This document shows, piece by piece, positions 55,440 to 64,000 of a stretch of 64,000 bases of DNA (within the stretch, counting starts at the first letter, position 1; each line of letters starts with the position of its first letter). The translations under genes were made by a program, and so were the position numbers. The notes beneath the pieces were generated by a model that saw nothing but the letters and a program-made list of their open reading frames with translations, did no database searches and had not been told where the DNA came from. Source of the DNA: Phyllostachys edulis (lineage: Eukaryota > Streptophyta > Magnoliopsida > Poales > Poaceae); NCBI GenBank assembly GCA_036346405.1, contig CM070563.1, forward strand, positions 558,001 through 622,000, read 5' to 3'.

Positions 55440-58400
55440 TGTAACATCCCAATTCTGAAAATGAGGGGAAATTAAAACTTTTTCCTAAATTGAATGTATT
55501 TGGATTTTTATAATTCTTGTAAATGAATTGTGGAAATCAAATTATAAATCTCCAATCAAAAAAACCTCCATTATAAAAATCTTGTGCCCACATCTGTAAA
55601 ATATTTTTCCAAGGTTCTAGGGAAGCTTGGTAACCTCTCTGAATTTTCTCATAATTTTTAGAAATTATTTGAATAGTTTTGGAGGCAAGTCAAACCAGTC
55701 CAAAGTCTGGTCAAACCCTAGTTGAAATCATTCTGGAATTTCTTGAGGAAAATGCACTGTGCATAAACCTCTGAAACTTTTATGGAATTCAATCTGTAAT
55801 CCTTCAAGCCACTGTAAAAATTTCAAAATTTTTAGAGTTGGTTTGATGCCTCAAATAAATCTTCAAAGTCTGCTTTGTTCATTCAAAAATAATCTGGGTG
55901 CCTTGTTGCTTGGGCTCGGACTGAGCTTTGGCTCGAGCCAGCGATTTGGCTCGACCAACTAACCGCACCGGTCGGACTCGGCGCTGGCGCTGTGCTTGGG
56001 CCGTTAGATTAAAATCGACGGCCCATAGCTGCGTACCTCTTCGCGAGGCTGCTCGCGTCTCGGCCCTTGGATCAAAATCGGAGGGCCGCCGTCGTCCTCC
56101 TCCTTCATGCGCCCTCTCTCTCTCTCTGCGCGTGGGCGGTGGAGTGGGCGCTGCGTCAAGTCACCTTCAGCGGGGCTTTCAACGGCCTCTGCGGCGCATT
56201 AAATGCTCTTCGTGCCTCCTCCCGGAAGTCGTCCGAGTTACACCTTGCCTGCCGCCTCCGAGCTCCTGGCGGACAAAGAATCCGAGGCTCCCCCCGTTGC
56301 TCTCTGCCATCCTTGGTACTTAAGCTCGGGTACCCTCCTTGGCTTCTTCTACACACCGGTGAGTCCTAGCAAGCACTCACACCCCTCGTTCGAGCTCCCA
56401 TCACCCGATCACTGCTTCTTGCCGCCATTGCCGCGCTCGGTAGCTCGGTGAAAGCAGAACCCCGTGGCCCTCTCCCTCAATCTCTGGCTCCTCCGCTCCC
56501 TCTCACTTGAAAGCCTATCCTCACTCAATTTGGGCGCATCTTCTGGTGGGGCCAATTCAAGTTTCCGCTTTAGGTAGTGAAGCGTAATCTTCTTCCCAGT
56601 CTTGGGTGAGTGTCTCTCGGTCGATTCCTTTCTTGGTCAAGATCGGTGGGCCTCGTAGAACCCATTTTGATATTGCTTGGATTCTTTTTGTGGCTCAGGC
56701 GGCGCTCCCCGTTGACTCCATTTGCGCCGCCATTGTCTTTCGTCGTCCGGCTCTACACTCTCCTCAGACTCTCGCGACATCCGTAGGTCCCGTGCTCATC
56801 TGGCTCGGGCACCGCTGATTGCTCGCCGCGAGCTCCCTTTGTTTGTAAATCGTTCAGTAGTGTCGCCGCCGCCTCGCGGCCGCCTTGTGGACCCTCACCG
56901 GAGGTGTGAGTGGTCTTTGGCGTGATCATGCGGTGCTAATGTGCACCGTAGGTGCCTTAACACTGTGTTGAGATGGCGTGCATCGCCAAGCTAGCCACGG
57001 TGAGTGCCGCGAGCATTTTGTCGAGACGCGAGTGCCGTCGTTTTGGTCGGCGATGTGGCTCATTAGGAGCCCTCCATTTCGAGATCTTCGGTCTAGATCT
57101 CATAGTAATTTGTTCTTCATCCACTTGTGGACCGTCCATCTCGCGATTTCTGCGGTGAGATTCGCTCGGGCATTCTCTAGTTCATTTGTGTGGGCGTGGA
57201 CTGGGCCGTCCGATGCAAGATCTCTGACCCTGCCCACAATCGCCCACGTCGATTTCAAAATTTAAAATTTTTCGATGGAATTATTTATGAACCTAAAAAG
57301 GTATTAATCTTTAGAAATGCATATCTTTTTCATGATAATTCATTTTAGATGATTCGATGGTATTAATTCTGTTATGCTCTAAAATTTAATCTAAAAATGT
57401 TTAGAAGATTAATATGACTCCAGAAAAACCTGAAATTAAATTCTAATCTTTCTCAGTTTATTAAATGTATTAGAATTTCAGTTATATGGTAAAATGCATA
57501 ACAAATTCATTATAACTCCTTTTTAGTTGAAATAAATTTTGTTAATTCGGTTATTAACTATACTTCAGTCTAAAAATAGTGTTACTCATGTTATAGTTAC
57601 AAGAAGGTCCAGAATTAACTTTAACTTTGTATAGGCTTTAATTGTTTCACTAAAATCCTTTCACTTGTAAAATACATAACTAATTCTCTGTAAATGATTT
57701 TTGAGTGAATCCAATTGTGTTGGATTCCTCTATTAATGAACTTACCAGGAAAAATAGTTTTGAACATGTTACTGTTTCCAGGAAAAATAATCATGCATTA
57801 TAATTTTGTTCAAGTTCTTGTTTCAAAAATTAATAGAAGGTGCATTATAGCTCCAATTGAGATGAATCCAATTTGGTTGTTCATCTTATGAGGTGCTTAT
57901 GCTACCTTAAAAATTTCAGCTCCTCTGCATGTCTAGAAATTTTTGCAATGAATAGTAGCACATTTTTAATTAATAAAGCTGAGCAGAATTGATTTGATCA
58001 TAACTTTTGCATTGGGAATCCAAATCAATTGATTCTTGTTGCTAAATTCATGATAAATCATCACCTTGCTGCTGTAAAATTTTCAAGTCTTTTGGAGAAA
58101 GTTCGCTGTTGAGTCTTTTTGTTTTCTTTGCTCTTATCAGTTCTTTATCGCTTTTCCGTTAGGTTTCGACATTTGTGGTGATCCCGAGAGTGACCCTCTG
58201 CCACAACTTGGCCAGCAACAACAAGGCAAGCAGTTTGATCATATCCCCTCTAACGCCCCATTACTTTAAAGGTTAATATATTGTTTTACTTCTATGTATG
58301 CATGCTACTTTGTGTTAAATGTCGCTAGCAAGCCTATAGTTGCATAATCTGTAGGAATTGTTCATCCTCTACTACCATGAGCCTAGGTTATTTGCTGTGG

Positions 58401-59807
58401 TTTGAGCTCGTTGGATGAGCTCTTATCACTTAGTAGTTTTCGATTTAAATTGCTTAGACATGCTTAGCTATCGGTAGTAATGGGCGATCATCGACTTAGT
58501 CGATGGTCTTGATCACACAAATCTAATTATTACTCCTTTATGTCCAGCACTTGTGCTTTGTTATTTTGTAAAGTCAAAATCTGAAACTAAAAGTTTGATT
58601 TGGACTTGGGCATATTGGATGGATGGTGTGGTTTTTGGATGCGTAGTATGCCCGAGTCATTATGACCGAGTTACTTGCGCCACTGCTTACGAGCATTTTA
58701 TGTGCTAACCACACGAGGGCATATGGAACCCTCTTGACTAAGTACTTTGGGCGGTGCTAATTGGGGTCGCTTTCGGTTGGTGTGTTTTAAAGATAAAATG
58801 TGTGTGTGTGGTGTGGGAATTGAGCGTTGGCGGACCGGTTAGGTCAGTCTATTGTGTCCTTATCCCGTGGGTTGTCTTGGTCGAATTAGCACTCGCCATT
58901 GGAAATGTCTCGTAGGACTTAGCCGTCTTGACATACCAACGGAAGTGTGCTTGGCGAAAAGGCGGTGCGACGTGTGGGTACATTGGTACACCCTGCAGGT
59001 TAAAACTATTCAATAGCCTCGTCCTAGGTTATGGACACGCTCGGAACGCCTGTGAGAACTAGACTACAACCTTTAATTAAAACTTGACATGGTTGGTATG
59101 AATGGATGTTCATGCTATTGTTGTGGTGACTTGGGTTAGTCACTTCGGGATGTTCTTGTTGTTGTTATCATGTTATTATCTCGTTGTTATTTCAACAATT
59201 AAAATGCTTTGCCAAATTGCCTTCAATCTATTATGTTATTGCAAATGAAACTTGCTTTGTGCTAAAATGAGTCCAAAGCCTCACCCACTTAAATAAAGCT
59301 TGCATGTAGCTATTTATAGTTCTGTTATCTCACACGTAAGTCTTGCGGAGTACTTTATGTACTCATCCGCCCGTGGTTGTGGCATTTTGTGGCTTTTGTT
59401 GCAGAGCAAGAAGGAGAGCTCCAAGAGCCTCTCTTTTGTGCTACGTGTTGCGCCTTCTTCTTGACGACTAGCTTGGCGGTCGGTCGAGATGCCTAGGGGT
59501 TAAGGCACACCGATTGGCTTTGTGTTATAGCCATCTTTATGGCACTTTTGCTTCATTGTTATCTTAGTAGTACTTGTTGTTATTTGGCCGAAGGCCCTCT
59601 TTTGTAATAGCCTTCCTATTAATATTAACCACGGTTTGTTGCTTATGTACTATGTGTTGTATGGAATTGATACATTCTTTTGTTGTGAGGTATGCATCTT
59701 GCATTCAGGGAAGTATACATCTCTCGAGACCGGGTTTATTTGGTTGATAATACTAGGGTCAATTGGATGACTAAGTATTATGAGCTTTATAAAACCGGGG
59801 TCTCACA
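55440..59807 (+). repeat. Gypsy 5' LTR, 4368 bases
   Basis: It begins TGTAACATCCCAATTCTGA and ends GGGGTCTCACA. A GC-rich block at 55910-56260 carries spurious open frames. The rest is AT-rich. No gene inside. Confidence 0.9.
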
Positions 59808-59812
59808 AAAGT

Positions 59813-59824
59813 TGGTATCAGAGC
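59813..59824 (+). other. Gypsy primer-binding site
   Basis: TGGTATCAGAGC, matching all 12 bases of the usual initiator-Met tRNA primer site, five bases after the LTR end. Confidence 0.93.
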
Positions 59825-60563
59825 CGTTCTGACCGTAGTAACGCAAGCTTGGTCGTCTTTAGGATATTTTGAAAACCTAATTTCAAAGTATCAGATGAGT
59901 TTTGAAAGCTTAAGAAAATTCTCAGATTTTACTCATCACCTATCTTAGCTTTCTCTTCTCATCTCACTCTAAATTGAGTTTTAAAAGTTGTTTTCCTCTC
60001 TTCCTTCTACAAAATAGTTGTTATCGATTAATTGGGTTTTGGATAACTTATGAGAGTTCTAAATTGAAATCTTGGCTGCCTTTTGGTGAAGAGTAGAAGT
60101 GTTTGGAGCCGAAATACAAATCTGGAATTTTTGGACAGCCAACAAGTATTTCAGGGCAGCAAGCACAAGTCAGGAATTAAGGTAGAAAATGAGAGGTTAA
60201 ATCAACTAAAATTTGTGGGAATAAAAGGGTAAGATGTGATACTAGTTAGCTAAGTATCTAACACTTATTTCGCTGCATTAGCCTTGCTCTCTAATAGTTT
60301 AGATCTCATCTTACCATCTGATTATTAATCTTCTCGATCAATTACTCGTTCATTCAATACGGGTTAGTTGAGTTGAGAAGTTGAGCCTTGCTTTTGGTGT
60401 TTCTTGGCTGTTTTTAGAGTCTTTTAGAAGCTTCTAAAGTTGATTTACTCACTGTTTTGGCTTTCGTTTAGGGTGATATTCCATCCCCCTAGTCGATCGC
60501 TTTTTGCTTTCTTAAAGGCTTTGTTTTTCGAGTCTAGTTGCTAACCAAAATTTCTTATAACAG

Positions 60564-61840
60564 ATGGCGGGGCCTTTTCGTAGCGGCCAAGGCTAATCAC
60601 CGGTCGGACGAGGAGCTTCCTCCTCCTCCGACCATGGCCGAGGTTCTTCTTGGATCGGCGCAACCGCGGCGGATGACAGAGAGTTCTCTTGGGCGTCATC
60701 GCGCAACACCACTGCACTTACCGGAGCTTCAGGATCTGGGCAAGGGAATGCCCATCAGTCTCGTGGGGGCCTCGCTGAGTTCCTTCGTACTCAGCCCCCT
60801 ACATTTTCTCGGTCTGAGGACCCTTTGGATGCGGACGATTGGCTTCGTCTTGTGGAGCGGAAGCTTCGCATAGCGCAGTGCCAGGAGCACGAGAAGGCGC
60901 TGTTTGCATCGCACCAGCTTGAGGGTGCAGCTTTGTCATGGTGGGAGAGCTTTCTCGCCATGCAGCCCGCAGACCACACCGTTTCTTGGGAGGAGTTTCG
61001 TACTGCCTTCCGCCGATCTCATATCCCTGCCGGCTTGATGGAGATCAAGAAGCAGGAGTTTCTTGCGCTCAAGCAAGGGCGTAGCTCAGTCATGGAGTAT
61101 GTATACGAGTTCAACCATCTAGCTCGTTATGCTCCTGAGGATGTGGCCACTGATATGGCTAAGCAGGCCAAGTTCAGGCGTGGCTTGTCCGAGGAGTGAA
61201 GGACAAGCTATCCATTGTCGACTTTCTCGATTTCCGGACCTTGGTCGACAAGGCCATCGTCGAAAGCATGCGGCTCGAGAGCTTATGGATTCCGTAAGCG
61301 CAAGTGGAGACTTACAAGTCTTCCAAGTCGATTCCTCCGTCCTCGCTTGGGCAATTTTGGGGTTCGATCTCGATCCTCGGCACCCCGAGGTCACCTGCCC
61401 CTGTTCCTCGTCCTTCGCAGGCCGTGCCCGATCACGTCTTTGCCGATCAGTGAGTGGCTCCCGCAATCCGGCGGCCAATGTCACTTGTTTCTTCTGTAGC
61501 CAGAAGGGCCATTATGCAAATAATTGCCCTAAGAAGACCGGAGCAGCCCCTCGTCCTAATGGAGGACGCGGGCAAGGAGGTGGATCTTCGCAGGACCAGA
61601 AGATCGTCCCGGCTACCCAGGGAGTGGGTAGTGGTCGCGTCAACGCCGTCACCACCAAGGAGGCTCAGGAGGCACCCGACGTTGTGCTAGGTACACTTTA
61701 CGTTAACTCTCACCTGCTCTCGTCTTGTTTGATTCAGAGCATCTCATTCCTTTGTTTACGAGTCTTTTGCATTGTTGGTGAGCTTCTTTTCTCTCCATTG
61801 TCGGTCCCGCTTCTCATTCGCTCTCTGGTTCGGAGTTGAG
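60564..61840 (+). pseudogene. Gypsy gag and protease remnants
   Basis: The gag start near 60564 meets a TAA about ten codons in. The frame is shifted at least twice before the retrotransposon gag domain (LDADDWLRLVERKLRIAQCQ at about 60822, LEGAALSWWESFL near 60930, and on to a TGA at 61197-61199). A CCHC knuckle, CFFCSQKGHYANNC, is at 61486-61527. The protease region begins VVLGTLYVNSH near 61681, but then shifts frame and the D-S-G active site appears as D-S-E. It forms structural and processing proteins in intact relatives and is non-functional here. Confidence 0.85.
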
Positions 61841-61849
61841 AGTGAATCT

Positions 61850-64000
61850 GAGTGTATGGATGTTCCTATCGAGATCGAAGGGTAGGGTTCTTAGCGAACC
61901 TTATCCTTCTCCATTCAATGAGTCTTGATGTGATTCTTGGCATGGATTGGTTGTCCCAACATGGGGCAAATCGATTGTGCCAGAAGCTCATCTCTCTGTC
62001 TAACCCCTCCGTGGCGGGTTAAGCTTTCGCCACCGGTCGCTAGGCCCTCATCTCTTCGCTTGAAGCGAACCCGCTCGGGATATTAGCGAAGTCCCAACAG
62101 TTTGTGACTTCGTTGATGTCTTTCCCGAGATCTTCGAGGATGCCACCGTTCGAGACCTAGAGTTTGTCATTGAGTTGGCTCCGTGCATCGCCTATCTCAA
62201 AGAGGCCTTATCGGATGCCACCGAACGAGTTGGTGGAGTTGAAGAAGCGATTAAGTGAGCTGCAAGAAAAGGGTTTCATCCGCCTAGCTCATCTCCTTGG
62301 GGTTGTCCAAAGCAATCTTCGTAAAAGAAGAAGGATTTGACTTTACGCATGTGCGTTGATTACCGCCCACTTAATGAAGTGACGATGAGAACAAGTATCC
62401 ATTGCCCGCATTGACGATCTCTTGATCAATTAACCGGAGCTCGAGTTTTCTCCAAGATTGATTTGAGAGTGGGATATCATCGAGTTCGGATCGACACGAG
62501 GATATTCAAAACGACGTTCTCTACTCGCTTCGGCTTGTACGAGTACACCGTCATGTCATTCGACAACCAATGCTCTGCCTTGTTCATGAACCTCATGAAT
62601 TCGGTATTCATGGAGTATTTGGATAAGTTTGTCGTGGTCTTCATCGATGATATTCTTATCTACTCCAAGAACGATGAGGAACATACCGAGCATCTGAAGC
62701 TTGTGCTAGGCAAGCTACGTGAGCACCAGCTGTACGCGAAGTTCAGCAAGTGTGCGTTCTGGTTGAAGGAAGTAGCCTTCTTAGGCCATGTTCTTTCAGC
62801 TGGAGGCGTAGCCGTTGACCCTAGCAAGGTTGACGATGTTCTTTCCTGGAGTCCGCCCACTTTGGCCACCGGCGCGGAGTTTTCTTGGTTTAGCGGGATA
62901 CTATCGTCGCTTATCGAGAACTTCTCCAAGATCGCTAAGCCGATGACGGAGTTGCTCAAAAAGGACAAGAAGTTCTTGTGGTCGGATGCTTGTGAGGAAA
63001 GTTTTCAAGTACTCAAGAAGCGTTTGACCACCGCTCCCGTTCTTGTTCTTCCCGATATCCATCGAAGCTTCGATATCTTTTGCGATGCTTCTCGTCGAGG
63101 CCTCGGTTGTGTCCTTATACAAGAAGGCAAGGTAGTGGCCTATGCATCAAGGCAATTGAGACCTCATGAGCTCAACTATCCTACCCATGATTTGGAGTTG
63201 GTTCTTTGTGATTCATGCACTTAAGATTTGGCGACATTACCTAATCGTGTCGTTGTGAGGTGTATTCGGATCATAAAAGCCTTAAGTATTTGTTCACCCA
63301 ACCCGACTGAACCTCGTGCAAAGGAGATGGTTGGAGTTGATCAAGGATTATGATATGGGTATTCACTACCATCCGGCAAGGCTAATGTCGTTGTTGGCGC
63401 GCTTAGTCGTAAAGCGCATTGCAATGCCTTGTTGTCCAAGGAGCTTCACCCACTCTTCGGAAGAATTTCAGCGTCTCAACTTGAGCTTAGTTGAGCATGG
63501 TTCTCTCATTGCCTTGGTTGTGCAACCAACCTTGGTGGATCGGATCAAGTCCGCTCGTGATCGGATATAGGAGTGAGCCACATTAAGGAAAATGCCAAGA
63601 ACGGAACGACCAAATGCTTTTCTGAGGATGAGCATGGTGTTGTGAGGTTCGGGCAACGCCTTGTGGTTCCAAAGGACATGGAGTTGCGGAATTTGATCCT
63701 CCGCGAAGGTCATGATTCGCCTTTATCCATTCATCCCGGGGCCACAAAGATGTATCAAGATCTCCGCCAGAGATTTTGGTGGACCCGAATGAAGAGGGAG
63801 ATTGCGAAGTTCGTTGCCGAAAGTCGCGATGTGTGTCATCGTGTTAAGGCCGAGCATCGGCGTCTGCAGATCGCTTGACCTTTACTGTCTTGGGAATGGA
63901 AGTGGGATTCCGTCGGCATGGACTTTATCACCGGTCTACCCACGTCCCCGAAGAAGAATGATGCCATTTGGGTTGTCATTGATCGGTTGACTAAAGTAGC
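61850..64000 (+). pseudogene. Gypsy pol remnants: RT, RNase H, integrase
   Basis: ILGMDWLSQHG (about 61935) precedes a reverse transcriptase with CVDYRPLN (about 62350) and the intact catalytic block VVFIDDILIYSKN near 62635-62675. RNase H shows FCDASRRGLGCVLIQ near 63077-63120. Integrase follows with H-x-H at HDSPLSIHPGATKMYQDL (63710) and the start of its core, WDSVGMDFITGLP (63900-63945). Stops occur near 62257, 62336 and 63222, and one zinc-ligand cysteine reads as Arg (SRDVCHRVKAEH). The window ends inside the core domain. Confidence 0.88.

Larger units (their letters stand above)
55440..64000 (+). mobile_element. Del/Tekay-like Gypsy retrotransposon, 3' part outside window
   Basis: The 5' LTR (55440-59807) is followed by a primer-binding site (59813-59824), gag with a CCHC knuckle, protease, reverse transcriptase, RNase H and integrase in Gypsy order. 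All are on the plus strand, and the window ends in the integrase core. The LTR length of about 4.4 kb and the domain style fit the Del/Tekay chromovirus group. The left flank AAAAC (55435-55439) should reappear after the 3' LTR. Many frameshifts show the copy is dead. Confidence 0.92.

Noticed and set aside
55928..56451. Overlapping GC-rich frames of 82-131 codons
   Set aside because: They lie inside the Gypsy 5' LTR and have no recognisable domain.

Overview
The window is nuclear DNA from a grass (Poaceae). Host genes are few, GC-rich and spliced with plant-type introns, and they lie among nested grass transposons of nearly every class: PIF/Harbinger, MULE, hAT, Tourist and Stowaway MITEs, L1-type LINEs, Copia and Gypsy. 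The ITPK protein looks most like the grass lpa2-type kinase. The species cannot be named from sequence alone.

Layout. 1-1692: three exons of a VMA12/TMEM199-like V-ATPase assembly factor, with two single-base frame breaks. 2128-2317: a TPR gene fragment. 2321-7283: a complete but decayed PIF/Harbinger element with TAA target duplications. 8450-12170: a long-TIR MULE-like element carrying a gene fragment, whose right TIR is split by a LINE. 12331-18837: a reverse-oriented Copia with AAAAG target duplications, inserted in the probable TATA box of the intact single-exon ITPK gene (18940-19953). 20307-24904: a hAT-type element with TATTTCGC duplications, in the ITPK 3' region and itself invaded by a LINE. 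25556-32227: MITEs, inverted and tandem repeats and a probable solo LTR rich in the palindrome CGGTANTACCG. 34117-36922: a second probable solo LTR. 36936-37275: an uninterrupted copy of the hAT element.

37276-41698 is an intact class II trehalose-6-phosphate synthase gene with a 1.1 kb leader intron holding two MITEs. 44312-44722 (minus) is complex I subunit NDUFB10, with a compact, possibly bidirectional promoter carrying GGCCCA elements. 49717-50223 (minus) encodes a 104-residue single-pass membrane protein of unknown function. 51587-55439 holds a tandemly duplicated segment with LINE reverse transcriptase remnants. From 55440 a Del/Tekay-like Gypsy element with a 4.4 kb 5' LTR interrupts the LINE and runs off the window.

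The host genes form no operon or pathway. ITPK (inositol phosphates/phytate) and class II TPS (trehalose signalling) are both metabolic-signalling genes, and VMA12 and NDUFB10 serve membrane energy complexes, but their proximity is probably incidental. The strongest signal is how transposons have rebuilt the regulatory DNA of ITPK and TPS. I found no tRNA, rRNA or CRISPR array, and no clearly new biological system.
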